A stretch of DNA of 64,000 bases from Capillidium heterosporum (lineage: Eukaryota; Entomophthoromycota; Entomophthoromycetes; Entomophthorales; Capillidiaceae). Where the stretch lies: contig WBMQ01000006.1 of the NCBI GenBank assembly GCA_016630905.1, positions 620,001 to 684,000 of the forward strand. Direction: 5' to 3'. Within the stretch, counting starts at the first letter, position 1. Every line of letters starts with the position of its first letter. Under the pieces are notes generated by a model. It had not been told where the DNA came from. It did no database searches and saw only the letters and a program-made list of their open reading frames with translations. Position numbers and translations under genes: made by a program. Positions 1 through 11,717 of this stretch are shown here, in pieces.

Positions 1-1010
1 ATGAATTTGGTGGCAGTGAGTTGACAGGAGTTGAATTGAGATCGGAGTATGAGTGTATAGTTAGCTGATGATGTATAGTTGGAAGAACTGGAAGTCTCAA
101 ACTGCCCATTAAATGTATTCGCCTCGTGATCGGCGCTGTAGGGATGTTCTCTGATGAAATTGACTTGGTCTTGGCGGGTAGGTGCTGGGTATTTGATAAT
201 ACCATTGGTTTCAATACCACATCCTAATTGGTGCAGAGCATCCAGTAGAATGTCAACAACACCTTGGTCAAACTTTGTAGGATCGAACTTGCTCAAATAC
301 CCGCCTTGCCATTTGAATGCTTCATTGGCCAGCAAAAGCAGCTCGTTAACTGAAAACTCGGCCTTTGTTACTCCATGCCAGTAGCAGAGTTCGCGGTATC
401 TTATGATGCATCTAGCGGCCTCATATAGGCTTTTCTTGACCACAAAGCGAGAGTTGACATTTGAATTGAATGTGTAGAACGGATCGGCCCATAGGTAGCT
501 AAAGATACTTCAAAAGGTTGTAGCCAATTGGCGTTATTGAAATCGTTGGTGTCTACTAAATCGCCCAACTTGAATACCGTACCATCAGCTATCATCCTGT
601 TCTAAAGTAAAAGGTATTAGCAAATAGCTAAAAACATGCCTGATAAACTTACAATGATGCCTTCAAAGTTAGGTGATCCATTGACGATGCCTCTGGTAGG
701 TAAAGTTAAACTAAGCTTGACATTTAAATCGGCACTGTCAAATATGAACGGACATACCGGTCCACCCTAAAGCAACAATAAGTTATATGTTAGGTATAGA
801 AACTCTTACTGTCTTGACAAGATAGCCGGGTTTGTGTTTACAAACATCCACTATGAGTCCGGACCAGAAGTTAAATTGGAGTTGGATATGGTCATTGGCA
901 AGGTGCTTGAAGTCTTCGGTGTAGAATAGCGTGACGAGTACGATTGCATAGCTCAAGGCTCCCAAGTGCTGACTTAGGTTAGGGTTGGTGAAGAAGAAGT
1001 AGTCCAGCAT
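1..1010 (-). pseudogene. Left-arm copy of the unknown gene, frameshifted and cut by the window start
   Basis: This is the minus-strand copy of the gene at 8717-10289. Exon 1 (1010-810), both introns and the start of exon 3 (from about 601) match the right copy. A one-base loss near 509 shifts the frame after the residues NWLQPF, and an extra base near 74 shifts it again. Translation would end about 36 codons after the first shift. The remaining 3' part runs off the window. The gene may be truly dead in this arm, or the two indels may be sequence errors at a contig end. The intact right copy shows the expected product. Confidence 0.8.
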
Positions 1011-1889
1011 CGTTTGTATCGGTAGTTTCTGAGAGTAGGCTGAAGTTTGGGACTTTGAAAAAGCTAAAGTACAATTCAGCTGTCCTTTTATATTTATTCA
1101 GAACGCTAGAATGCATCCCTTCCGAAATGACATATGCTTTGGACTTTGCAGCGAGCATCCCTAGAAAACCTGTTTTCTGCCTTTAATTTGAATCATCTTT
1201 TTGGTAACGTGACAAGTAGCTGCTCTATCAAAATGGATTAAATAAGGAAACCCTGTTCTGGACAGTTCGTATACCCAGCATTAATCCTAATCCAATGTCT
1301 TTATTTCAGCAGGGAAACATGATTCATAGATAAGCTATCATAGTGTCATGACGACTGAGTTAACGTTTTTGAAGCATCCGTTTTGACTGAAGCCAGACAT
1401 CCTATAAATATAAGTATGCTTTTTGAGCTGAAGCAGCCACCAATGACCGCCAGGGCTCTTCAGCGATGATTGGGCCACAGTCGCTACCCATCAATAACAG
1501 CTTATCTTAGATGCAGCTACGGAAGGCATAGGCCAACCAAGTAGTCAACATTAATCGACAAGTATATTGAAGTGGAATCTATCTGAAAAACTGATCAAGA
1601 GGGAAATTTCCCAATTAGGATATATGCTGGTTTAGGAGTTTTGAAGTTGCTAAATTAATGACTAATCGCCTTTCCAAAGTTCGAAGTGCAATATGGGAAC
1701 AGGTTGTACAATACAAAGGAAGTCATAAAAGCACTTGCTGATTGTAGTTATAAACAAAGGATAAAGCACATAGCCACATTCTTTATATCGACAAGGGTCG
1801 GCAATTTATCTTCAATCAGAATCGACTTTTCATTTTAGATAATCTAACATGTAATTGTAAAGTACTTTTGGATGCTAATGGTGTTTATT
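1..1889. repeat. Left arm of large inverted repeat A
   Basis: This stretch is the reverse complement of 7839-9726. I followed it end to end and saw only a few differences: single-base indels near 74, 509 and 1288 and a substitution near 1865. The inner end at 1889 is abrupt. The outer end is the window start, so the full arm may be longer. The spacer is 5.9 kb of unrelated sequence. The arm holds the promoter and coding region of the unknown gene that is intact at 8717-10289. A palindromic assembly artefact at a contig end is the main alternative to a recent inverted duplication. Confidence 0.93.
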
Positions 1890-3346
1890 AGATATGGCTT
1901 AAATTTTGACAGTACATTTTTATAATAATATAGAATCGTGTTTTAAGCTCTTTAAGTGAACATCGCCATCTATTCAACAAAATCTTTGTTATTTAATTTT
2001 AGTTTCGATCCTCTTGTTACGAATAGGCCTTATCCACAACTTTAGCAAGCTAAACTACCTATAGGTCTAGAAATACATATATATATATATGCTTTCAGGA
2101 TCCATCTAGTTCAATAGTGTTCACCTTTTCATGACCTTCACTCAGTCAAATAGCTACAATATTAACCAATCACTTTGGATTTTTGTAACTTTTTAACACG
2201 AATACCAAGATACTACAGGTAGAGCACAGTATTCCAAATCAACCATTATGCCTTCAAATACTTTCAAGGCATCGAAACTCACCCAATATATTTTACACTT
2301 GTATAATTAATCCTTAATTACTATATTTAGAATGTCTACGATAACAATTCAAATCTAGTCTTCTAGGCTGATTTTCCATTTCCATTATGATAATAAGTTC
2401 AAGTACGATATACCAGCTTTCTATTAATTCAATATGTTTATGCCATATACTTCATTACATTTATCATACAACATAAACCTAAACATTATATCAAGCGTAG
2501 TGATCAATTTTCTTCAATATAGCCAATCATTTTTACATAACTTTAAAATAGTGATATAATAGCATACACGATGAAAGTGCAGTAAAAAGGCTTCAGACAA
2601 TAAAAATCACAACACTTAATAGGCCACCAATGCTCAATGGCCTAATCACTATCTTAAGATTCATAAGTCATCATCCGCTTAAATCCATAAATTAGCTCTG
2701 CTTCACTAACTTTTCATTTTCAACTTGATAGTAACTACTCGTTTGGTTGAGCAATTGGATCACAATTTTCAAGCTGTAGTCCATATATCTCTTTAAATCT
2801 CTACTCGAACCTATCGCTGTTTCAATTTTTAGATATATTTTCGACTTCATGGATTGAAAATCGACAAGTTCATTAACTTACTGCTTACCGATCTTGGCTT
2901 AAACCGGCTTATTATCTAGCGCATCAGACAGTCGAACCTATCTCCGCAATTGTATCGTGGCTTACACCCCACTAAACAGCTATCTTAGCCCAGCTTATAT
3001 CATTGGAACACGAACTTCATCAAAGGTAGATTACTAGGATTTACAGCTTCAGAGCGACATCCTTTCAATTAAATAGGAATAATCAATAACGTCGTCAGTA
3101 TCGACTATGAAATCAGTTAGAATTGCCACCTGCTTAAACTCAGCACCTTATACTTGCTAACTACCAATAGGTCATTAAGGATTATTTATCTCTAACTAAG
3201 CTTAAACTTTGTAGAATTATCAACCTATGTATAATATATAAAGTAGTTTATAATGATAAACGTCTTTTATTTCTAAAGTTTATAATACTGATGCTGTGTT
3301 ATGCCAAATTCAACAAGTACTGCTTCCATAGCTACCTTTAAATCAA
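1890..3346. other. Intergenic, inner side of repeat A
   Basis: AT-rich sequence between the left arm and the Ser-rich secreted protein gene. It contains a short TA microsatellite near 2078-2091. I see no ORF, intron-exon pattern or RNA gene that I can support. Confidence 0.5.
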
Positions 3347-3919
3347 CTAAAGTAGGTTGAAGAGACCTACGACAACTACAACCACCAAAGAACCAGTAAC
3401 CTTCAAGGCAGAAGATTCGCTGTCGGATTGCGACCTAGATTTACTCGACGACTTGGACCCTGATCCAGACTTTGCACTATGGCTGTGGGAGGCTTTTTCA
3501 GCCGAGGCACTCTCTGACGCCGAACCGGAAACTTGGGCTGAAGCGGAACCAGAAGCCGAAGCTGCTGAAGCTGAAGCGGTAGGTGAAGCATCGTTAGAAT
3601 TGTTTGCTTTACTAATGCTAGCATCAGTAACCTTGGAAGCTACCGAAGTTGCAGTGAAAGTGGCGTCCGAAGCTGAAGATTGCAAAGTTGGTACGACAGT
3701 TGGGTTTCCAGAACTAGGCTGGGTGTTGGCGTTCAAGCTGTTAGCTTGAGTGTTACGATTGATGACTTGTAAACATTCGAAGGTACACTGTCGCACTTCG
3801 CTGTTGGTAGCAGCACCGAGCTCTTTACATAGAGCTACACATTGGCCCGCTATATCGGTGCTCTGACTCAAGGTGAAGGTGAGGAACAGGGAGGTTAGTA
3901 CAGTGGTGGTGAATTTCAT
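3347..3919 (-). CDS. Secreted Ser/Ala-rich protein with twin CX3C motif, probable GPI anchor
   Basis: A 190-residue single-exon protein. Residues 1-18 form a classic signal peptide (MKFTTTVLTSLFLTFTLS). It is followed by a short cysteine module with the spacing C-x3-C-x13-C-x3-C (about residues 27-49), a Ser/Ala/Thr-rich stalk with many potential O-glycosylation sites, a short basic Ser/Lys stretch, and a hydrophobic C-terminus (VTGSLVVVVVVGLFNLL) typical of GPI attachment. It should sit in the cell wall or on the plasma membrane. A paralogue with identical cysteine spacing lies at 25839-26318. The function is unknown. The twin CX3C pattern resembles a helical hairpin, but no named family is assigned. 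Confidence 0.85.
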   Translation of the reverse strand: MKFTTTVLTSLFLTFTLSQSTDIAGQCVALCKELGAATNSEVRQCTFECLQVINRNTQANSLNANTQPSSGNPTVVPTLQSSASDATFTATSVASKVTDASISKANNSNDASPTASASAASASGSASAQVSGSASESASAEKASHSHSAKSGSGSKSSSKSRSQSDSESSALKVTGSLVVVVVVGLFNLL

Positions 3920-4713
3920 ATTGGAGTCTAAAGTTTATTTTGTAATGGGATTCAATGAACTGTATGCTTACTATTAATTGAAATGTTGAAAGTAGATGTA
4001 AACTTGCTTTATATATAGTTTCTATTGATACAGTTATAAAGTATGTTCTATTGGAGCTTCTATTCGTTAACTTAGTTTGTTAATTTGGTACTGGAATGGC
4101 AGTTGACTTTACGATTATCCTGTTCTACAGTAAATACCAACGGTACTGTAAGCTCTACCTATAGTTTACATTGATATGATAACTTACCCCAACTTATTCG
4201 AATTTTCTGTATACTTTACGGTTATTACATTGTTGTTTTGCAATAAACGGTAGCTTGAATTAGGGTAAGGTTGTAAACTTGTAGGTATTTCAATTTAACT
4301 GTAAATAATTTAACTCGAAAAGGGCATGAACATTTACTAAGCCAAGTGGGGTAACATTGTTGCACATATGAACTGGAATTTGCGAATTTTTCTTTTACAG
4401 CCAGGGTGAGTACCGTTCAAAACCTACTCAGGAAATTAGAAATCCTAAAAAGCTTCGCCTAGCGGCAAAGTTCAAGGATCTAAAAAATGCGGTCGCAAAA
4501 AATATTACGTTTTATTAATACTTTTTAAACTACTCATCAAAGCTAACCTTTATATCAGCAATCCAAGTTAACTTAGTTAATTAACTAGTTTCTTTTAAAT
4601 TAAATACACGTGTACAAGTGTCCTTTCCAATCTCAACTAAAAGCCACTTTAAAGCTATTATCGTATCCTACTGAAGTGAAAGGAATCGCATACAAGTCAA
4701 TACTACGCTATAG

Positions 4714-5955
4714 CTACCTTCGAACCTTGGCCCAATTACCAATAGACTCCTTCAACCTCCCGTGAAACATGATGGTCATAACTGGTGATACCCACTTGTG
4801 TATCATAACCAAGGTCACCAGTACAGCGTCCATCAACGGTGGTCTCTGCTTCAAAGTGATGAGTTCGGCCAGCATACCACATCCATAAGGTATAAAGGTA
4901 ACTAAGAACAACAACGAATAACTTACCGACTTTAGGGCCACCACCTTGGAATTAATTAAACTGCGCTCATTCTCATCTACTACATCTTCATCGCTTCTAC
5001 TATTACTAAAACTCAACTTCAAGTTTTTGATACTAAACCTACTATCGCGTCGTTCCAAATTCTTCAAATTGATGATATTGTTGACTTCACATATACATTC
5101 GTTCAAATCGCAGTTACAGCTAGTACCATCGGTAACTCGTACTAAGTCGTTGGAAATCTCTCTGTAGGTTTGATAGATCGAGAAATAAAAATAGAAGTTC
5201 AATGTTAAGGCGATCCCAATTATCAAAAGAAAAATCCAATAGAAGAGTAAAGTCAAGCTATCCTTGGGGTTGATGAGGAGGTAGCAATAACTCCCACTGG
5301 GCATCAGGTTGAATTTTAAAGTGGAAGTTAAAACGACGCTCAAGGTAATCGGCAAAAGTAGTAAAAAGAACTGAACCAACTTGAAGTTAACGTCGTAGAC
5401 TTTGGTGCTGTCGATCTGAGTAAATTTGTAGAAGGCTATCAAAGTTGCCGATAGTAACCAGTACAGCTTACAAGTTGTAGAAATGAAACCTTCAATCTGA
5501 CACCTGGTCAGAGTTAAGAACTCTTCCATGTAAGTGTACTTCAATGGGAACCAAACCAAGACGAAGATGGAATAAAAGATGTCGATACAAGTTAAATTTA
5601 CGATGAGGTGGTTGTAAGTTGTACGTAAACTCCTACTCCTCAGGATTGTACCTACTATAATTAAACTTGGTATTAGATTGACAATCGACGTAGTTAGGAA
5701 GAGGTAGTAGCCGTAGTTTGAAGTTGGGTTGAATTTGAAGTTAACATAGTTAAGTTGGCTCTTTTGGAATTGAATATAATGTTGGAGTAAAAGCTGCAGT
5801 TGCTGTTGATTCGGCTCCATATATACCTGTTGGAGTTGAAAAGCTTGAAGGTGAAGAGATAAAAGTAGACTATTAAAATGTTTCAAAAGCTGGGTTGTCT
5901 GATATTGAAGCAGCTTTATGGAATTTTTATGAAGAGAAGTGAAATGGTGGTTCAA
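4714..5955 (-). CDS. Class A (rhodopsin-like) G-protein-coupled receptor
   Basis: 413 residues in one exon. The N-terminal 80 residues are Gln/Leu-rich. Seven hydrophobic segments lie near residues 83-104, 116-138, 153-178, 182-205, 223-250, 341-366 and 373-394. A Cys before TM3 (C142) and a Cys in the second outer loop (C214) could form the conserved class A disulfide. TM7 ends with SPVMTIMF, a divergent form of NPxxY followed by a basic helix 8. The DRY motif after TM3 is missing (YKF instead). The third inner loop is long (about 251-338), with a cysteine cluster (CNCDLNECIC) and a Ser/Asp/Glu-rich part. The first Met could also be residue 46. The ligand cannot be deduced. The gene lies alone inside the spacer of repeat A. 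Confidence 0.8.
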   Translation of the reverse strand: MNHHFTSLHKNSIKLLQYQTTQLLKHFNSLLLSLHLQAFQLQQVYMEPNQQQLQLLLQHYIQFQKSQLNYVNFKFNPTSNYGYYLFLTTSIVNLIPSLIIVGTILRSRSLRTTYNHLIVNLTCIDIFYSIFVLVWFPLKYTYMEEFLTLTRCQIEGFISTTCKLYWLLSATLIAFYKFTQIDSTKVYDVNFKLVQFFLLLLPITLSVVLTSTLKFNLMPSGSYCYLLINPKDSLTLLFYWIFLLIIGIALTLNFYFYFSIYQTYREISNDLVRVTDGTSCNCDLNECICEVNNIINLKNLERRDSRFSIKNLKLSFSNSRSDEDVVDENERSLINSKVVALKSVSYSLLFLVTFIPYGCGMLAELITLKQRPPLMDAVLVTLVMIHKWVSPVMTIMFHGRLKESIGNWAKVRR

Positions 5956-7838
5956 TCACTATAAATGTGCTTGAACCGGTTTCAAATTTTATTAAAGTAT
6001 TGGTAGACCCACTCTTCATACATTTTAGACTTCTATTTCTATATAGTGGCATCGCTGAAATTTGCAATATCTTATAAGTACTTTAAATCACTATACAGTA
6101 CAAGTTAGATTATAAATATTATGGATAAGGTTGTTTGGGATTGGATGGAGGGTAGATGCAAAATTTATATTAAATATTAATTAAAACTTCTAAAACTAAT
6201 AAATTAATTTCGAACAATCTGCTATCCAAGTTTGTTACTAATAAACAAAACTAAATATTAAACTATATATGCTTGTTCCATTTGAAATGTACTATAGTTG
6301 GAGTATCATCCTGCAAAGTACTTTAGTTTGTGTTTAAAGCTGGTTCATTGCGGTTAAAGCTAAAGTATTTGGAAGCGTTGAAAAGGAAAGTTGTCCGCCT
6401 ATCTAAGCTTCAGATGCCAGTATCTTTCCTATGATTGAGGACAAAACATTTTGGAAATAAAGCCAAATGTTGATTAGCCCAAGTGGAAGAATAGCCAAAA
6501 TTTGATTTTAGTCATTTGTATCTATATCATATCTTAATTGTGACCTCCATTTGCATAAAGGTGGGTATATTTTGGAGTTTTATATGTAAAAATTGGGAGA
6601 TACATTAAAATGTCGTTAAAATTTGCCTTCAAACAAATTTTATATTAATAATCTAGAAAGCTAACTAAATAGCCTTTGATAAAAAGGAGTATAAGTAGGA
6701 AGGTGGGAAACTTTTTCTACACAGAATTACTTTGTACTACCCATTTAACATTACCCAGCTTTTTCTAAAGAAATAAAGGGTTGCCTTATGTATCAGATAC
6801 TGCTACCTATAAGTTTTTTCAATTTAGAATTATTCACTCACAAAATTTTATTATAGTTCTCATAAATATAAAGCTTCGATTCATCCAGCTTAATTTAGAT
6901 TTGAAGCTTAGGGAAATTTACCAACTTAGAGATAGCTCGTCTTGATGATGACTCGATCACCATTGTACTTGGGCTGTCAATTTTGAGTAGGTCCATCTTG
7001 ACGGTAAATCTAAGCATCTCCATAATCGATACTGGCGATATTTTTATCTATTAAGGTGTAACTAGAAGTGATTTCCATCTAGGCTGTAGGAAAATTGTAT
7101 TTTCATTTTATCGCTAATTGGGGCTCAAATTCTAGTGGTAGAAGTTGGACTGGAGTAACTGTCAGGTAAAAGATGTGAGGGTAATTCGATTACGATAATG
7201 GATCCACCTGTCCAAATCCTTAGGCTAGGATTATTTAAAGATAAGATAATTCAGCCGTAAATCGATGGGGCTACTAATAGTCATCCTAAGAGAGCCTAAA
7301 TTTTATATTCCAATGTATACCGACAGTAGGTTTGTGGAAGTAGAGTTGGAAGAAACATCAGTTACGATCTAAAATCTGATTATCTATCACCATATCCGAA
7401 GGCATAAGCTGAAGCACGATTGCATATATGGATTTCGACTGATATAAATCCTACAAATAAGAGGATGAGGGCTTTCTTAGTAAGTACAGTTAATATAGTA
7501 GTTGCTAGGAAAAATAAAAAAAGAAAATAACTTGGCACGCTTCTAGTACCTTTAAAGTAAAGTCTAAATATTAATTGGAGTCCTGTATTTTAGCTGAGGT
7601 ATATTGATGTTGATATATAAAGTTCATTGGATTTCAAAGTAGTTAACTTTTAGGTCAGAATTTTTGATTTTTAAAAGTAGATTGATAAGTTTGATGTAGA
7701 TAAGAATGGGGCTTACTCATAAAAAAATCAAAGCTATGATGGAAGCTTGGAGCAAGATCAAAGGAAAAAAGGCGATGTTAATTTATAGGTTTTATAATGA
7801 TACAACTGTGTTGTATCAACATTAATTCTAGATTCAGC
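5956..7838. other. Intergenic spacer of repeat A
   Basis: No gene I can support. On the minus strand around 6940-7260 there are short coding-like stretches broken by in-frame stops. They may be gene debris but match nothing I recognise. Confidence 0.45.
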
Positions 7839-9726
7839 AATAAACACCATTAGCATCCAAAAGCACTTTACAATTACATGTTAGATTATCTAAAATGAAA
7901 AGTCGATTCTGATTGAAGATAAATTGCCGACCCTTGTCGATATAAAGAATGTGGCTATGTGCTTTATCCTTTGTTTATAACTACAATCAGCAAGTGCTTT
8001 TATGACTTCCTTTGTATTGTACAACCTGTTCCCATATTGCACTTCGAACTTTGGAAAGGCGATTAGTCATTAATTTAGCAACTTCAAAACTCCTAAACCA
8101 GCATATATCCTAATTGGGAAATTTCCCTCTTGATCAGTTTTTCAGATAGATTCCACTTCAATATACTTGTCGATTAATGTTGACTACTTGGTTGGCCTAT
8201 GCCTTCCGTAGCTGCATCTAAGATAAGCTGTTATTGATGGGTAGCGACTGTGGCCCAATCATCGCTGAAGAGCCCTGGCGGTCATTGGTGGCTGCTTCAG
8301 CTCAAAAAGCATACTTATATTTATAGGATGTCTGGCTTCAGTCAAAACGGATGCTTCAAAAACGTTAACTCAGTCGTCATGACACTATGATAGCTTATCT
8401 ATGAATCATGTTTCCCTGCTGAAATAAAGACATTGGATTGGATTAATGCTGGGTATACGAACTGTCCAGAACAGGGTTTCCTTATTTAATCCATTTTGAT
8501 AGAGCAGCTACTTGTCACGTTACCAAAAAGATGATTCAAATTAAAGGCAGAAAACAGGTTTTCTAGGGATGCTCGCTGCAAAGTCCAAAGCATATGTCAT
8601 TTCGGAAGGGATGCATTCTAGCGTTCTGAATAAATATAAAAGGACAGCTGAATTGTACTTTAGCTTTTTCAAAGTCCCAAACTTCAGCCTACTCTCAGAA
8701 ACTACCGATACAAACGATGCTGGACTACTTCTTCTTCACCAACCCTAACCTAAGTCAGCACTTGGGAGCCTTGAGCTATGCAATCGTACTCGTCACGCTA
8801 TTCTACACCGAAGACTTCAAGCACCTTGCCAATGACCATATCCAACTCCAATTTAACTTCTGGTCCGGACTCATAGTGGATGTTTGTAAACACAAACCCG
8901 GCTATCTTGTCAAGACAGTAAGAGTTTCTATACCTAACATATAACTTATTGTTGCTTTAGGGTGGACCGGTATGTCCGTTCATATTTGACAGTGCCGATT
9001 TAAATGTCAAGCTTAGTTTAACTTTACCTACCAGAGGCATCGTCAATGGATCACCTAACTTTGAAGGCATCATTGTAAGTTTATCAGGCATGTTTTTAGC
9101 TATTTGCTAATACCTTTTACTTTAGAACAGGATGATAGCTGATGGTACGGTATTCAAGTTGGGCGATTTAGTAGACACCAACGATTTCAATAACGCCAAT
9201 TGGCTACAACCTTTTGGAAGTATCTTTAGCTACCTATGGGCCGATCCGTTCTACACATTCAATTCAAATGTCAACTCTCGCTTTGTGGTCAAGAAAAGCC
9301 TATATGAGGCCGCTAGATGCATCATAAGATACCGCGAACTCTGCTACTGGCATGGAGTAACAAAGGCCGAGTTTTCAGTTAACGAGCTGCTTTTGCTGGC
9401 CAATGAAGCATTCAAATGGCAAGGCGGGTATTTGAGCAAGTTCGATCCTACAAAGTTTGACCAAGGTGTTGTTGACATTCTACTGGATGCTCTGCACCAA
9501 TTAGGATGTGGTATTGAAACCAATGGTATTATCAAATACCCAGCACCTACCCGCCAAGACCAAGTCAATTTCATCAGAGAACATCCCTACAGCGCCGATC
9601 ACGAGGCGAATACATTTAATGGGCAGTTTGAGACTTCCAGTTCTTCCAACTATACATCATCACTAACTATACACTCATACTCCGATCTCAATTCAACTCC
9701 TGTCAACTCACTGCCACCAAATTCAT
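7839..9726. repeat. Right arm of large inverted repeat A
   Basis: Reverse complement of 1-1889. It includes about 880 bp upstream of the unknown gene and the first two thirds of that gene, up to where the window start truncates the partner arm. It is nearly identical to the left arm, which implies a recent duplication, continuing gene conversion, or an assembly palindrome. Confidence 0.93.
8635..8641 (+). promoter_or_regulatory. TATA box of the unknown gene
   Basis: TATAAAA lies 76 bp before the ATG at 8717. Other genes in this window have similar motifs roughly 50-110 bp before the start. The same motif is present in the left arm. Confidence 0.5.
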
Positions 9727-10289
9727 CTCACACTCCCTGGCGTGATGGAGCACTTGCTGAATCACTACCATCAACTCAATATACCGCCTCGTTCCAGCAG
9801 CCTGCACCTGCTAGTCCCCCATCATCCAGTCTTCTAGCACTCTACTATGAGAACCTGAGGTCTGTTAGCGTACCATCTTTGGGCCCTTACCAGAGCTCCT
9901 TCAAAAATCAAGCACCTGTCAAGCCCTCGACTCAAATTCCATTTGTAACTTCTACTAGGAATCCAAAACCCTCCGTCTCAGCATTTCCCTCCATGTGTAG
10001 GGCCCCCATCAAGGATACCATTCCCGCCATCTCATTATCTCCACATTCATTTACTCCTCTTCTTGAGCAACCTACATCTACCAATATACCTTCCCTTAGC
10101 CTTCTCACAGCCTACGATGAGAGGTTCAAGACCATCAACTCGCCGTTTGTAGGTCCAGCTGCCATCTTCACTGAGCCCTTGCCCTCTTCAAACTCAGCTG
10201 CAACTTTTGAACCAATCAGTGCTAAACGAGGTATAGACTACGAGGACTCTACCTTAGCCAAGAAAACCAAGACCGGTGCTAAGGCTTAG
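8717..10289 (+). CDS. Protein of unknown function, three exons, Ser/Pro-rich C-terminal half
   Basis: Exons 8717-8917, 8961-9074 and 9126-10289 give 492 residues. The introns (43 and 51 nt) have GTAAG donors and CTAAC/CTAAT branch-like sequences. The N-terminal 240 residues look folded, with one hydrophobic stretch (about 18-32) and an aromatic-rich core. The C-terminal half is Ser/Pro/Thr-rich and ends in a Lys-rich tail. I see an internal repeat: residues about 338-362 and 427-449 share the pattern PS-SLL--Y-E--R/K--N/S---GP. I do not recognise the family. A frameshifted copy lies in the left arm (1-1010), and a decayed copy lies near 15070-16638. In each case a Lys-rich secreted-protein gene or relic follows convergently, so the two genes form a duplicated module. 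Confidence 0.75.
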
Positions 10290-11164
10290 GAAGAGCAGCT
10301 TAGGGATTAGTGTATATAGTGAGCTTAGCTCACACTTAATATTTAACATTTCTCATTTCTTTATCTATCACTATTGCAATTAAAAGTTTATCTTGCTTGT
10401 GTTGTTTTATTTAGGATATTTTCATATAGCTTAGATGAACAGCATTACAGGAACACCATTTCAAACATGAGAGATAGTTTATTTATGTATGCAAGCATAC
10501 TGATACGCATTGCCTATATAAAATCTCCATTATTCCTTTTGAATACTTCGCCTTACTACTCAGTCAAAGCCATTGCTTTCCTTTGCCAATCAAATTGAAA
10601 AGCAATTTAACTTTGTTACTTTCAAGCAGTAACCTTTCTTGTTCTGTTCTTCAACCAACTAAAATCGCTTTCAACTTTGAATTGGTTGTATGTAGAGTTT
10701 GGAACTGTTCAACTTAGGGTAGAAGCTTTACAATGTCACGTGCAATAGAAAGTCAACTTGTCCAAACACCAACTAATTTGTAGAAAAGGGATAAAGAATG
10801 CCAGCTAGTATTGTGATATAAGAGAGATTTGTTGAAGGCAACGTAAGCAGCTAGTTTACTGGAATGAATGTAGTGGTGGCAAATTGAGTTTATTGAAGTT
10901 TAGGATAACAAAGTAAGATAGGATTATCGAAACAGGTAGCTATAGATGAGAAAATCATATATTTTTACATGCCTATGCTATGTTGTACTTATCACTTGAA
11001 CCTTTCTTTTATAAATTTTAGACATACATATCGTTTCAAAATGGTTCACCATACTAAACTTTTTTCCAGTTGTCAACTTAAGTCTTATGCAGTAAGCTTA
11101 CTCTGCTACAACACTATACTTCCAACAAACTTAGGCCAAGTAAGTACTGATTTTAAAATTTGAT

Positions 11165-11218
11165 ATTGTCAACAGTATATTAAATTTAGCCTTTTCAAAT
11201 TTAATTTAATTTTGACAT
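11165..11218. repeat. Imperfect hairpin, partner of the perfect hairpin at 17524
   Basis: TTGTCAA...AAATTT / AAATTT...TTTTGACA form an imperfect inverted repeat in the convergent intergenic region. The same place in the duplicate (17524-17561) carries a perfect 18-bp stem. Retention in both copies suggests a shared RNA 3'-end or structural element. The function is inferred only. Confidence 0.4.
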
Positions 11219-11544
11219 CCAATCAACACTTTAATCAGTAGAAGCATTAGTTAAGAGTTTAAGATGAGAGACTACGAGATATATATAATATTAGTGAAGG
11301 GAGGTTGTAATCCAGAGTCGAGCTTTTTGTGTTTATCGAGCCATTGTGGCTACATAAAAGGTAGAGGGCTGAATGCAAGCACTACATAGTAGCCTACTGA
11401 CAAGCAGGCGTGAAGAAATAGATCTTTAGTTTTGAAGCTAGTGTTTAACAAATATACTCAAAAGCAATTTTTATTAACGGGTATTAGAACATAAAGTAGA
11501 TAAATGCAATTTTATGTAGACTCGTACTTAAGAGGTAGGAGGCT

Positions 11545-11690
11545 TCAGGCCGCCGCCTTTTTGATTTGATTGGCTTTATTGGAATTTAGGACATCTGGGT
11601 AGCCTTTGTGCACGATGGATCTTTTCTCTCGGTACCAGATAGATCGACTTATTGTTTTCTTGGCCTGGCCTACGTGCAGCTCTACCTAAC
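11545..11690 (-). other. Possible lost C-terminal coding tail of the Lys/Ala-rich protein
   Basis: Downstream of the stop at 11718, one frame reads ...REKRSIVHKGYPDV... to a TGA near 11548. The decayed duplicate has a matching stretch (MKRIVAHKGYSDY) near 17950-18020. The position that is TAA in the 11718 gene is CAA in the duplicate. This suggests the ancestral protein was longer and that the apparently intact copy lost its tail by a C-to-T change. I found no convincing splice donor that would rescue it. Confidence 0.35.
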
Positions 11691-11717
11691 CCTTCTCTAC
11701 CTCCATCAAGCTATCGC

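Larger units (their letters stand above)
10290..11717. other. Intergenic between convergent genes; duplicated at about 16.64-18.09 kb
   Basis: The stretch from about 10780 to 11717 aligns, with much divergence, to about 17110-18087. That makes it part of the direct duplication. It includes an imperfect hairpin at 11165-11218 and a coding-like tail at 11545-11690 described separately. No further gene is supported. Confidence 0.55.

Noticed and set aside
2078-2091. TA microsatellite
   Set aside because: Ordinary simple repeat in AT-rich intergenic DNA.
3357-3749. Long plus-strand ORF rich in Glu and Ala
   Set aside because: Antisense shadow of the Ser/Ala-rich secreted protein on the minus strand.
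6900-7300. Possible minus-strand gene with stops at Trp-like positions
   Set aside because: About five stops in roughly 105 codons is close to chance for this base composition, and no family is recognisable.
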